Of a stretch of DNA of 64,000 bases, positions 17,814 to 26,114 are shown one piece after another; within the stretch, counting starts at the first letter, position 1; each line of letters starts with the position of its first letter. The stretch lies in the NCBI RefSeq assembly GCF_010206195.1, contig NZ_VIQT01000009.1:223746-287745 (forward strand), written 5' to 3'. The stretch comes from Anaerotruncus colihominis. Lineage in GTDB: Bacteria; Bacillota; Clostridia; Oscillospirales; Ruminococcaceae. The notes under the pieces were generated by a model. That model was not told where the DNA came from and made no database searches. It worked only from the letters and a program-made list of their open reading frames with translations. A program made the translations under genes and the position numbers.

Positions 17814-17958
17814 CTTTACAAAGGCAGGGGTCGTTAGTCCTGGCCTTGCTCCTCAACCAGTCGCTGCATATACCCATGAAGATCCTTCTTTTATTTATGC
17901 ATATATCATAATCTAATCTGCAAATGTTTATAAAAAGCATATTCAAACGAACAAAACC

Positions 17959-17987
17959 TTGAAAATATCGTATTTTCTTTATATAAT
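17959..17987 (+). promoter_or_regulatory. Distal promoter upstream of the transglutaminase-like gene
   Basis: TTGAAA (17959-17964), 17-bp spacer, TATAAT (17982-17987). No gene follows directly, so the transcript would either be an untranslated RNA or run about 440 nt to the gene at 18433. The stretch 17814-18432 holds no convincing protein gene. Confidence 0.6.
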
Positions 17988-18099
17988 GATTGTAGCAAGA
18001 AAAATCGGAAGGAGGGACCTGAGCCAGCCTTTCTCCAATTGGACAGCGCAGGCAAAAGGCAAATGATATTTGCTGATTAATACATAAAATTCCTGATGA

Positions 18100-18127
18100 T
18101 TGACAAAAAAATTGTGACTGCTATAAT
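18100..18127 (+). promoter_or_regulatory. Proximal promoter of the transglutaminase-like gene
   Basis: TTGACA (18100-18105), 16-bp spacer, TATAAT (18122-18127), two perfect hexamers. The resulting 5' leader is about 300 nt, with AAAAGGAG (18147-18154) and CTCCTTTT (18182-18189) able to pair. I could not match the leader to a known riboswitch. Confidence 0.75.
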
Positions 18128-18432
18128 GTATTTAAATAATTATGGAAAAAAGGAGAAATTCAGTAAACAAAGGCTGGGTTGCTCCTTTTAAAACAGCTGC
18201 AAAGCTTTTGGGCTTTATTGGATGTTCTGATTAAAAATGTGGACATTTCGCGGCTTATCCGATGTATTAAGAGCTGGGGACTTATGGTCGATGGGCCGTT
18301 GTTTTGTTACCGTTTTTAATAAAATATCAAGCGCAGCGGAGAGCGGGGCAGCGGTATCTATGGTAGAAGAAGCCGCCGCCCATTACGATTTTTTGTATCC
18401 GGCTGTGAAAAAAGGGAGGAATCTACAAAGCA

Positions 18433-21069
18433 ATGAAGAAAGTGCTAGCATCCATCCTTGCGTTGTGTATGGTTTTCGGAACAGCCATCACAGCGGTGGC
18501 GGACGATGCGGCGGCCAACAACACAAACAACGATGTTGTTTATGAGGTTGTAACCGTCGACGTCGAAGACCTGATGGTCGAGATCGCCCAACGGCCCGCG
18601 ATGTATGCGGCGACCGGCAACTTCTACGGCAACAAGCTTACTGGGAACGCCAAGACGATCTATAATGATATGCTCACTTATTTCGAGCGTATCGACAACG
18701 GAACCGGCGATTGTATCAGTAAATATACCGTGAATGGTACAGCCAAAGAGGTTCAAGATGCTCTTGAAGCGAACCTGATGGACCACACCGAGCTGCTCAA
18801 CTGGTTCGGAAAAGGTCCTGGCAACAACATTTCCTATATTTCCGGCGGCGGAACCTGCTATACCTATTTCCCGGTTATTGGGGACTATCGTGTCCCTGGC
18901 TCGGAAAAAAAGGATACATATAATGGGCTGTCGGGTTCCTATTCCTATTGGAAGATTGACTCCAATAAGGGCGGCGACCGTGCCAGTGCGCTTGCAAAAG
19001 CTGCTGAAATTGTAGCGAATGCCAGCGGCACCGATTATGATAAGGTTCGTTATTTCAACGAAGCTATCTGCAACCTGACCACCTATGATTTTCCCGCGCT
19101 TGAGGATGGTATCTATGATGATACCTACCAGATGATCAACGCTTTCAACGGAAAGCCCGTCGTCTGCGAGGGATATTCCAAGGCGTTTAAGTATCTCTGC
19201 GATGAAAGCGACATCGGCTGCCTGATCGTAGAGGGCCATATTGGTACCGGCACAGGCGCGGGCAACCACATGTGGAACTATGTTGAGCTGGATGGCAACT
19301 GGTACCTTGTCGATGTCACCAATAATGATGGCAGCGATGAAACTATGGTCAACACGCCCGGCGACTTTACAGAAAACCTTCTGGCCATCGGTTCCGGCAA
19401 TCCGTATTACAGCCTTCTTGGCTTCGATCCGCTGCGTTACACCGATGGTACGCCGGTCCCTACGCCGCCAGCCGTTACTCTCAGCGTCGAGGATTACGTT
19501 CAGTTTTCCGGCGACAATGTCAATGTTGCGGTCGAATCGAGCACCTCAAAGCAAGTCGTCCTCAAATTGACACTGGAGGATCCGAATGCCGCTATGCCGG
19601 TCGTTAATCAGGCTGATGTGACCGTTGCGCCGGCTGTTGGAATCGCCAGCTTTAAGCAGGAAAGCGACAAGATCACCATCGACTTTGCCAAGCGTCTTGA
19701 CGCTGGTACATATACTGTCACCATCAAGAACAACGAGGATTATCATTACAATTCCGTTTCGTTCGAGGTGCCTGAGGTTGACAAGTATGCCGCTCCGGTG
19801 ATTGCGGTTGCTTACAACGAAGACCACACCAGCGCGGACATTACAATTTCCAATCCGAACAATGCAGGCACTATTAAGTACACGGTTAATGGCGGTGCGG
19901 AAACGGTCTATACCGATTCCTTCACAGTCGATACAAATACACCTGACCACCGTCTCACAAAGCAGATTTCGGCTTATGTCGAGAGCACAGACGAGGATTT
20001 CCAAAGCTCCGATAAGGCAAACCAGGTTGTTACGCTGGTGGCAGATCCTGATTCATTCCATGTTGTCGTCACCCCGGTTGCGGGTTTGAATGGCACAATC
20101 GCTGCGGATACTGTTGTCGCTTCGATGGAAGCGAAGAATGTCCCGTACAATCTTGGTGTCATGTATAACCTCGAAAGCGGTTCAGAGGGCAGCTTCGGTA
20201 TCGACGGCGATAAGATTGTCGCCAATAGCAACGTTGCCCCGGGAAGCTATGTGGTTTACGTTTCCGCACGTCCGGTTCTTGACAGCGGTGAGCTTGACAG
20301 TGGTGATCTGTCCGATCTTGGAGTCGGTTACGGCGAGGCGGTCATCGTGATCAACAACCAGTCGACTTCCGGCGGCGGCTCCTCTGGCGGCGGCGGTTCC
20401 TCCTCCGGCGGCAGCAAGCTGAACAACAAGGGCAGTGTTTCGACTGGTTCAACCGGCGGCGCGCGCGTCCCGGTTTCTCCGGCCGCTGCGGGTAAGGAAG
20501 CCGCCAGGTCGGCGGAAAATGCGATCAAAGATGCGCTGGCCAATGGCTCCAACTCGGCCGTCGCTCCAGTTGTCATCCGCAATGGTTCGTCTATTGGCGC
20601 AGAGGCCCTCAAGGCGATTAAAGACGCGGTTGACCAGGCAGCGGCTGGCACTGGTGTAAATGTCACTCCGATCGTTTGGTCCGATGTTGTCAAGAACGGC
20701 GTTGTGCAATCGCGCATGTATATCGATCCTGCGAAGTATGCTTCACTGACAGGCGATATCAAGCTTGGTGTTGAACTGTCTGATCTTTCGGTTTCCACGC
20801 TGTTTGACAAGTATTTCACCAACAATATCAAGGTCGTCAAATTTGAGCATACCGGCCCGTTCGGCATGGCGATTGAGGTTGCTGTGAAGCTCGATCTTAC
20901 CAATATGAATACAGAGAATCTGTATTTCTATTCGTATGATGCAGCGACAAACATCTATACGCCGATTGCCTATCCGATGTACTACATCGATACGAACGGT
21001 TATCTGCACTTTACTGTTTCCAATGGCGGACATGTCATCATTTCCGACGGCCCGCTGGCACGCAAATAA
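18433..21069 (+). CDS. Secreted transglutaminase-like (papain-fold) surface protein
   Basis: 878 residues. A signal peptide (MKKVLASILALCMVFGTAITAVA, cut near residue 24) directs export. Residues about 190-310 form a transglutaminase-like cysteine protease domain with Cys245 (VCEGYSKAF), His279 (AGNHMWNYV) and Asp294 (YLVDVTNN). Beta-rich modules follow, with fibronectin-like ATYTV and TVNGGAETVYT patterns. A Gly/Ser linker lies near residues 645-670, and the C-terminal domain ends GGHVIISDGPLARK. There is no sortase motif or membrane anchor. A role in cell-wall peptide cutting or cross-linking is possible. The gene has its own promoters, a long leader and a terminator; a decayed copy of its 3' end lies at 22965. 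Confidence 0.8.
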   Translation: MKKVLASILALCMVFGTAITAVADDAAANNTNNDVVYEVVTVDVEDLMVEIAQRPAMYAATGNFYGNKLTGNAKTIYNDMLTYFERIDNGTGDCISKYTVNGTAKEVQDALEANLMDHTELLNWFGKGPGNNISYISGGGTCYTYFPVIGDYRVPGSEKKDTYNGLSGSYSYWKIDSNKGGDRASALAKAAEIVANASGTDYDKVRYFNEAICNLTTYDFPALEDGIYDDTYQMINAFNGKPVVCEGYSKAFKYLCDESDIGCLIVEGHIGTGTGAGNHMWNYVELDGNWYLVDVTNNDGSDETMVNTPGDFTENLLAIGSGNPYYSLLGFDPLRYTDGTPVPTPPAVTLSVEDYVQFSGDNVNVAVESSTSKQVVLKLTLEDPNAAMPVVNQADVTVAPAVGIASFKQESDKITIDFAKRLDAGTYTVTIKNNEDYHYNSVSFEVPEVDKYAAPVIAVAYNEDHTSADITISNPNNAGTIKYTVNGGAETVYTDSFTVDTNTPDHRLTKQISAYVESTDEDFQSSDKANQVVTLVADPDSFHVVVTPVAGLNGTIAADTVVASMEAKNVPYNLGVMYNLESGSEGSFGIDGDKIVANSNVAPGSYVVYVSARPVLDSGELDSGDLSDLGVGYGEAVIVINNQSTSGGGSSGGGGSSSGGSKLNNKGSVSTGSTGGARVPVSPAAAGKEAARSAENAIKDALANGSNSAVAPVVIRNGSSIGAEALKAIKDAVDQAAAGTGVNVTPIVWSDVVKNGVVQSRMYIDPAKYASLTGDIKLGVELSDLSVSTLFDKYFTNNIKVVKFEHTGPFGMAIEVAVKLDLTNMNTENLYFYSYDAATNIYTPIAYPMYYIDTNGYLHFTVSNGGHVIISDGPLARK

Positions 21070-21084
21070 TCCCTTTTTCCCCAG

Positions 21085-21114
21085 TGGGCGGCGCGATAGC
21101 GCCGCCCATTTTTG
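21085..21114 (+). terminator. Terminator after the transglutaminase-like gene
   Basis: GGGCGGCGC (21086-21094) pairs with GCGCCGCCC (21099-21107) around GATA, followed by ATTTTTG. The same terminator type is repeated after the decayed copy at 23054. Confidence 0.88.
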
Positions 21115-21182
21115 TAGATCTGTCGCTATATACATCCTTATATTTATATAATGTCCTCGTTAACAAATTTTCTTTACAAGGT

Positions 21183-21224
21183 CCCCAAAGCGCGGGACAC
21201 AAAAAAGTGTCCCACGCTTTGGGG
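21183..21224. repeat. 18-bp near-perfect inverted repeat with an A6 loop
   Basis: CCCCAAAGCGCGGGACAC pairs with GTGTCCCACGCTTTGGGG with one mismatch, around AAAAAA. No T-run follows on either strand, so it is not a normal terminator. It lies in the 285-bp gap between the transglutaminase-like gene and the DUF624 gene. Confidence 0.65.
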
Positions 21225-21253
21225 AGATTCAGGCTAAAAGCTGAAGAGGCCGA

Positions 21254-21282
21254 TTGACGTTTCTATAAGGATAGGGTACAAT
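21254..21282 (+). promoter_or_regulatory. Promoter of the DUF624 gene
   Basis: TTGACG (21254-21259), 17-bp spacer, TACAAT (21277-21282), 72 bp upstream of the start. Confidence 0.6.
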
Positions 21283-21354
21283 AAGCGCAGTACAAACGAC
21301 AGAACCGTTTCACGGGCATGGTTCAGGACAAATAAAAAAGAGGGGCGATGGCTG

Positions 21355-22017
21355 TTGTTTCATCAGATATTCAATCCGGAAAACGGATTTTTCAGCAGCA
21401 TCAGCAAATTTATGGATATCGTGGGCTTGAGCGTGATCTGGCTGATCGTCTGCCTGCCGGTAATAACGATTGGCCCAGCGACCGCCGCCCTCTATTACAG
21501 CGTGGTCAAGTGCGTACGCAGAGGCGAGAGGCATGCGTACCACAATTTTTGGCGATCTTTTCAGACCAACTGGAAAATGGGCAGTCTAGTGACGTTGCTC
21601 TGCTTTCCAGTAGGCCTTTTTCTCTATTGGGAACATGGAATGATGCAGACGATGGCCTTGGGTGGGGATGAGGCGCTGATGTGGGGCTATATTGCCATAA
21701 CGCTCCTGCTTTTGTTGCCAATAGGCTTCCTGTGCTGGTTGTTCCCGCTGCTTTCCCGGTTCGAGACCAGTCTTAGCGGCCTGTTGTGGAACACTTTTAT
21801 GCTCACCTTCCGGTATCTGCCCATCACGATTGCTTTGGCCCTGCTTATCTTTTTTTCCTTTACACTGACAACAGCTCTGTGGTTTGTCCCGTTTTTCGCA
21901 GTCACGCCGGCTGTGACTATCCTGCTCGCTTCCTTTCCAGTGGAGTGGGTTATGAAAAAATACACCAGCACACATACTTTCCAAGAGGACGAGGACAAGC
22001 CCTGGTATCTCAAATAG
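21355..22017 (+). CDS. DUF624/YesL-family membrane protein
   Basis: 220 residues with five or six membrane spans. The N-terminal FNPENGFFSSISKFMDIVGLSVIWLIVCLP and the TIGPATAALYYSVVK segment are typical of YesL/DUF624 proteins, found widely in Firmicutes, often near carbohydrate ABC transporters. Their molecular role is not known. The start is a TTG at 21355, chosen because homology begins there and GAGGGG lies 9 bases upstream; an ATG at 21348 is in another frame. It stands alone here, convergent with cwlD. Confidence 0.8.
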   Translation: MFHQIFNPENGFFSSISKFMDIVGLSVIWLIVCLPVITIGPATAALYYSVVKCVRRGERHAYHNFWRSFQTNWKMGSLVTLLCFPVGLFLYWEHGMMQTMALGGDEALMWGYIAITLLLLLPIGFLCWLFPLLSRFETSLSGLLWNTFMLTFRYLPITIALALLIFFSFTLTTALWFVPFFAVTPAVTILLASFPVEWVMKKYTSTHTFQEDEDKPWYLK

Positions 22018-22064
22018 CTTGAAAGCGTGCCTGGAGCGCAAACGGAAATTCTTTTGTTTAAAAT

Positions 22065-22095
22065 GCGCATCTGCCCGCTCTGCGGGCAGATGTGC
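22065..22095 (-). terminator. Hairpin terminator, probably for cwlD
   Basis: GCGCATCTGCCCGC (22065-22078) pairs with GCGGGCAGATGTGC (22082-22095) with one G-T pair. On the minus strand ATTTTAAAC follows, a short U-run just after cwlD. It may also slow the convergent DUF624 transcript. Confidence 0.6.
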
Positions 22096-22109
22096 AAAGC
22101 AACTATTGT

Positions 22110-22892
22110 TTATGCTATAGCGAAGCGCCGGTCAAATTCCCATACGACCTGTTCAGTGCCTTCCGGTTTTTCGGTACGTCCCGGGGAATTAAGGTACTCA
22201 GATACACCTGCAAACACAGCAAACGCTACGCGTTTCTGATAATCTGCGTTTACCAACTTGTAAGCGTCATCTGGATTCGATAAAAAACCGCACTCAACCA
22301 AAAGCGCGGGAGCCGGCGCATTATAAATTAGATATACACTATCTGTACACGGTTTACTTTTACGTGTATTTTCCGGCTGTAACATTTCAATTAAATTGGC
22401 CTGCATAATCTCTCCCAAAAGTTGACTCTCAGGATTTTTAGGGCCGTAAAAAACCTGTGCTCCAAAGTATTTTGATTGTGTAAATTTATTTTGATGGATA
22501 CTGATGAAAATACAGTTATCATATGTTTTCATCAATTCAAATCGATTGTGAATATCAGAATTTTTTTTCTGACGCGTTGTGGTTGCTGTCTCATCGTTAA
22601 GCGCGACATCACTGTCACGCGTCAGAATAGCATTGTATCCATTGATTGTAAACAAATCGTAGAGCTTTAATGCGATTGAAAGATTGATGTCCTTTTCCAC
22701 AATTCCATCAACACCAACAGCACCGCCGTCAAAGCCGCCATGGCCTGCATCAATAATGATAGTTGGCGGTGTCTCAAACGCCTCGAATGATGGTGAAACA
22801 GCAGTAATCGACCGAATAGAATAGCGAGCCAGCGCAAACGCTGTTATCATAAGTAAAAAAATCGCCGCGACTGTGGACTTTTGAACCTTCAT
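22110..22892 (-). CDS. cwlD: N-acetylmuramoyl-L-alanine amidase, CwlD type
   Basis: 260 residues: one N-terminal membrane anchor or signal, then an Amidase_3 domain. Zinc and catalytic residues are visible: His in IIIDAGHGGFDGG, Glu in GIVEKDINL, His in FISIHQNKF and Glu in LLVECGFLSNPDD. A single domain of this size with a membrane anchor matches CwlD, which with PdaA makes the muramic-delta-lactam of spore cortex so that germination lytic enzymes recognise it. A vegetative amidase of the same family is the alternative. The ATG at 22892 has better ribosome-site spacing than the one at 22898. Confidence 0.82.
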   Translation of the reverse strand: MKVQKSTVAAIFLLMITAFALARYSIRSITAVSPSFEAFETPPTIIIDAGHGGFDGGAVGVDGIVEKDINLSIALKLYDLFTINGYNAILTRDSDVALNDETATTTRQKKNSDIHNRFELMKTYDNCIFISIHQNKFTQSKYFGAQVFYGPKNPESQLLGEIMQANLIEMLQPENTRKSKPCTDSVYLIYNAPAPALLVECGFLSNPDDAYKLVNADYQKRVAFAVFAGVSEYLNSPGRTEKPEGTEQVVWEFDRRFAIA

Positions 22893-22964
22893 ATGCATCC
22901 CCCCGCTCCAATCTATGCGGACAATCGGGATATTTATGCCCTATGGCGCAAAAGGGGGGAGGGG

Positions 22965-23036
22965 GGCTATCTGTACTTTACAGTTTCCAATGGCGGACAT
23001 GTTGTTATTTCTGACGGCCTGTTGATGCGCAAATAA
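22965..23036 (+). pseudogene. Remnant copy of the 3' end of the transglutaminase-like gene
   Basis: The frame from 22965 reads GYLYFTVSNGGHVVIS, then DGLLMRK and a stop. This nearly repeats the last 23 residues of the protein ending at 21069 (GYLHFTVSNGGHVIIS, DGPLARK). The following bases, including the GGGCGGCGC-type terminator, are also repeated. Nothing upstream of 22965 continues the homology and there is no start. It is therefore a leftover of a duplicated paralogue or of a recombination event, with cwlD between the two copies. Confidence 0.8.
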
Positions 23037-23052
23037 TCCCGTTTCCCTCAGT

Positions 23053-23078
23053 GGGCGGCGCTTTGCGCCGCCTTTTTT
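23053..23078 (+). terminator. Terminator after the remnant copy
   Basis: GGCGGCGC pairs with GCGCCGCC around TTT (23054-23072), followed by six T's; a duplicate of the terminator at 21085. Confidence 0.85.
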
Positions 23079-23113
23079 GCTTTTTATTTGAACAGCGCGC
23101 ACCCTATAAGGGC

Positions 23114-23142
23114 TTGACAGAATGGCCATTCCGTCATAAAGT
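23114..23142 (+). promoter_or_regulatory. radA promoter with a palindrome in the spacer
   Basis: TTGACA (23114-23119), 17-bp spacer, TAAAGT (23137-23142). The spacer begins with the perfect 12-bp palindrome GAATGGCCATTC (23120-23131), a good place for a repressor. Confidence 0.7.
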
Positions 23143-23175
23143 AAAAGAAATGTAATTATGAAGGAATGGGAATAA

Positions 23176-24564
23176 ATGGCTGTTACAAAAAACAAAAGCG
23201 TATATGTCTGCCAGAGCTGCGGATATGAAAGTGTGAAATGGTATGGACGTTGCCCGGATTGCGGCGAATGGAATTCATTGGTCGAGGAGATACGGCAGCA
23301 GGTTGCAGCGTCAAAAACGCGTGCAGCTTCAGCGGCTCCTGCCGCGCCGCGTGCAACGGCGCAGGCAGCACGTCTGTCTGAAATATCCTCCGATGACAGC
23401 CAGCGATATAAAACAGGGGTCGGGGAGCTTGACCGTGTGCTTGGCGGTGGGATCGTCGCTGGCTCGGTGATGCTGCTTTCTGGAGATCCTGGAATCGGCA
23501 AATCAACATTATTGCTGCAAATCTGCCAATATCTCTGTGGAAGCCTGAAAATTCTGTATGTATCGGGCGAGGAAAGCGCGCGACAGCTTAAGCTGCGTGC
23601 AAACCGGCTTGGTGTAGACAGCGACAATCTTTATATTTCGGCCACGACAGATGTCGAAAACGTTTTGGAAACAGTTCGAAAGCTATCGCCGGATGTCGTG
23701 ATGATCGATTCCATTCAAACGATGAATCTTTCTGCCTTAACTTCATCGGCTGGCAGCGTGACTCAGATTCGCGAATGCACACAAGTATTGATCGGTATTG
23801 CCAAAAGCGCAGAGATCCCGGTGTTTATCGTTGGCCATGTCAATAAGGACGGAGCGATTGCCGGGCCAAAGATGCTTGAGCATATGGTTGACGCCGTCCT
23901 TTATTTTGAAGGAGAACGCCATCAAAATTACCGAATTTTGCGAGCGGTAAAGAACCGCTATGGCTCCACCAATGAAATCGGTGTATTTGAGATGGGACAG
24001 GAAGGTTTGCACGAGGTACCAAATCCTTCCTTGATGATGCTTTCAGGCCGTCCAAAAAATGTCTCCGGGACATGCGTGGCTTGTGTTATGGAGGGGACGC
24101 GTCCGATTCTCGCGGAGGTTCAAGCGCTTGTCTCCAAAACAGGCTTTGGCACGCCGCGCCGTCAGGCGGCCGGCTTTGATTATAACCGCGCGGCGCTGTT
24201 GATTGCAGTGCTCGAAAAGCGCGGAGGCTATTTTTTTGGAACGCTCGACGCCTATATCAATGTGGTCGGCGGCCTGCGGCTGGACGAACCGGCCGCTGAT
24301 CTGCCAGTTGCAATGGCGCTTGTATCAAATCTGTTGGATAAATGTATTCCAGATGATCTCGCGGCCTTTGGTGAAATTGGATTGGCCGGAGAAGTGCGTT
24401 CTGTTGGCAGTATTCAACAGCGTGTCAGCGAGGCATACCGGCTTGGTTTTACGACCTGTGTGATCCCACGCCACTGTATTTCAATGGTCAATGTGCGCGA
24501 TATGCCGGATTTAAATCTGATCGGTGTGCAAAACCTGTCACAGGCGATCGCGGTCATCCGATAG
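23176..24564 (+). CDS. radA: DNA repair protein RadA
   Basis: 462 residues, normal length. A zinc finger (Cys12, Cys15, Cys26, Cys29), a RecA-like ATPase with P-loop GDPGIGKST near residue 103, the RadA-specific KNRYGSTNEIGVFEM motif near residue 258, and a C-terminal Lon-protease-like domain. RadA drives branch migration in recombination repair and natural transformation. In many Firmicutes it lies by clpC and disA; neither is seen here. Its last 27 bp overlap a small convergent gene. Confidence 0.96.
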   Translation: MAVTKNKSVYVCQSCGYESVKWYGRCPDCGEWNSLVEEIRQQVAASKTRAASAAPAAPRATAQAARLSEISSDDSQRYKTGVGELDRVLGGGIVAGSVMLLSGDPGIGKSTLLLQICQYLCGSLKILYVSGEESARQLKLRANRLGVDSDNLYISATTDVENVLETVRKLSPDVVMIDSIQTMNLSALTSSAGSVTQIRECTQVLIGIAKSAEIPVFIVGHVNKDGAIAGPKMLEHMVDAVLYFEGERHQNYRILRAVKNRYGSTNEIGVFEMGQEGLHEVPNPSLMMLSGRPKNVSGTCVACVMEGTRPILAEVQALVSKTGFGTPRRQAAGFDYNRAALLIAVLEKRGGYFFGTLDAYINVVGGLRLDEPAADLPVAMALVSNLLDKCIPDDLAAFGEIGLAGEVRSVGSIQQRVSEAYRLGFTTCVIPRHCISMVNVRDMPDLNLIGVQNLSQAIAVIR

Positions 24565-24717
24565 ATCTGCATAAGGGTCGGTGCGTGTAAAATAGCCGCA
24601 GCCATTGCCTTCGCAATTGGTAATATAGCCGATTTCATCAAGGGAACAGTAGCCCTGTTGCTGATAATAGCAATCTTTATCACAGGGAATGAGACGCATT
24701 TTTCGTTCTTTTGCCAT
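24538..24717 (-). CDS. Small six-Cys protein of unknown function
   Basis: 59 residues, with Cys residues in a pattern CDKDCYYQQQGYC then CEGNGCGYF. This resembles a common but uncharacterised clostridial family of about 50-60 residues, possibly metal-binding. Some databases mislabel such proteins as hydroxymyristoyl-ACP dehydratase. The ATG at 24717 is chosen because GGGAGGG lies 8 bases upstream. It overlaps the end of radA tail to tail. Confidence 0.65.
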   Translation of the reverse strand: MAKERKMRLIPCDKDCYYQQQGYCSLDEIGYITNCEGNGCGYFTRTDPYADLSDDRDRL

Positions 24718-25022
24718 AACACATACCCTCCCGCTGCCCGGACGCATCTCATACGCCGGACTTTGCAAATTTCAAATGCAGGCATTATATTAACCAGTTT
24801 GCATCGATTCATACGGTGAAGAACTAGCGGATTCCAGTCCTGAACATTCGCATAAAATCCCTGTAACGGCAAACACTAACTTCGGTTATTTCCGGGATCA
24901 GGGATTTGTCTGAAAATTGGTCTTTTTTTCACAGACAGCAGATTGGGTATTGCTTGTGAAAAAGCTGGTGTATTCTCTGTTTTCAGATAAGTCCCTGGCA
25001 CCGCCGTTATAGGGGGTTATTT
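24718..25022. other. 305-bp intergenic region with one hairpin
   Basis: No protein gene is supported. AAATCCCTG (24855-24863) can pair with CAGGGATTT (24899-24907). A TTTTTTT run near 24924-24930 follows. It may hold the regulatory region for the transporter genes starting at 25023, but I see no confident promoter. Confidence 0.4.
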
Positions 25023-26108
25023 TTGTTGTTAAAACGTGTCGCCGCGCTGCTTTTGGCAGCCGGCTCCTTTGGGGTGGCAGCAGCAGCTCCGTGGATTGTT
25101 TTGCGTGCGGTGCCGACCGTTTCCTGTATTACGCCAAATGAAACATTATATGAAAAGCGGATCAGCGCCTCGGGGACCATTGAGGCACAGAATGTTCGGG
25201 AAATCTATCTTGATACACCAGTAGTGGCGCAGACAGTCAACGTATCAGTAGGGGACCGTGTTGTCCGGGATGATGTGCTTGCTGTTATTGATGCGGAGAC
25301 GACGCGAAGCATCATGCAACAAAGCGTGCCTGCCTCGATACTGTTGTCCGGTATTACTGAGACCCTGCCGGCGGATACGTCCGATTTGCTTGGAATGTAT
25401 TCCGCTCTGAAAGCATCTGGTTTGGATGCCGAGCTAGGCCCGCTGGATGACTTGGCGCAGGCTTACGCCGCGCTCGACAGCGCAGCCAATGAGGCCAATA
25501 CCTATATTTATGTTCCTGATGTGATCACCGCGCCAATCAATGGAATTGTTACGGATATCGAAATTAAAAGCGGTATGCTGTCGCGTACTGCAAAGCCGGT
25601 GATTACCATATCGGATACAGGCAGCTTTGTGGCAATGGTGACAGTAGGGGAATCGTATGTTTCCGATATCAAGGTAGGGGATGAGGCGATCATTGAAGGG
25701 ACTGGGTTTCCGGATCAAACATATCATGGACATGTCAGCCGTATCTATCCTGTTGCACGCAAACAGACAGGTACCACCGCGCAGGAAACGGTCGTCGATG
25801 TGGAAATTTCCATTGATGACCCGGACGACCATCTGAAAGCTGGCTTTACAGTGCGCGCACAGATTATGACAGATACGCGCCGCACAATGTTGACCGTTCC
25901 ATATGAAGCTGTGGGGCAGGACGAAAACAATGAGGAATATGTGTATATTGCAGATGGCGCCCGTGTGGAACGCAGGACGATCAAGACTGGTATGGAACTT
26001 TTAGAAGGCGTTGAAGTGATCGAGGGACTTTCGCCAAATGATATCTTGCTGTCGGATGTGGCAGCGGCGGGAACAGAGGGCGGACTTATCAATCTGAGGA
26101 AGGAGTGA
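25023..26108 (+). CDS. HlyD/MacA-like membrane fusion protein (efflux adaptor)
   Basis: 361 residues. One N-terminal membrane segment is followed by a split lipoyl domain (VAQTVNVSVGDRVVRDDVLAVID and APINGIVTDIEIKSGM), a beta-barrel domain (DIKVGDEAIIEG, HGHVSRIYPVA) and a membrane-proximal domain. The coiled-coil hairpin between the lipoyl halves is short. The start is a TTG at 25023 (another TTG follows at once), after AGGGGG. A MacB-like permease follows after 6 bp. No ATPase gene is nearby, so the partner must be encoded elsewhere. Confidence 0.8.
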   Translation: MLLKRVAALLLAAGSFGVAAAAPWIVLRAVPTVSCITPNETLYEKRISASGTIEAQNVREIYLDTPVVAQTVNVSVGDRVVRDDVLAVIDAETTRSIMQQSVPASILLSGITETLPADTSDLLGMYSALKASGLDAELGPLDDLAQAYAALDSAANEANTYIYVPDVITAPINGIVTDIEIKSGMLSRTAKPVITISDTGSFVAMVTVGESYVSDIKVGDEAIIEGTGFPDQTYHGHVSRIYPVARKQTGTTAQETVVDVEISIDDPDDHLKAGFTVRAQIMTDTRRTMLTVPYEAVGQDENNEEYVYIADGARVERRTIKTGMELLEGVEVIEGLSPNDILLSDVAAAGTEGGLINLRKE

Positions 26109-26114
26109 CGCGCC

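Noticed and set aside
17993..18075. Glycine-riboswitch-like string (GCAGGCAAAAGGC) downstream of the 17959 promoter
   Set aside because: The other conserved blocks, mainly ACCGAAG, are missing and no glycine gene follows.
18142..18234. 30-codon open frame in the transglutaminase leader
   Set aside because: It has no ribosome-binding site and no recognisable product; it probably arises by chance in the leader.
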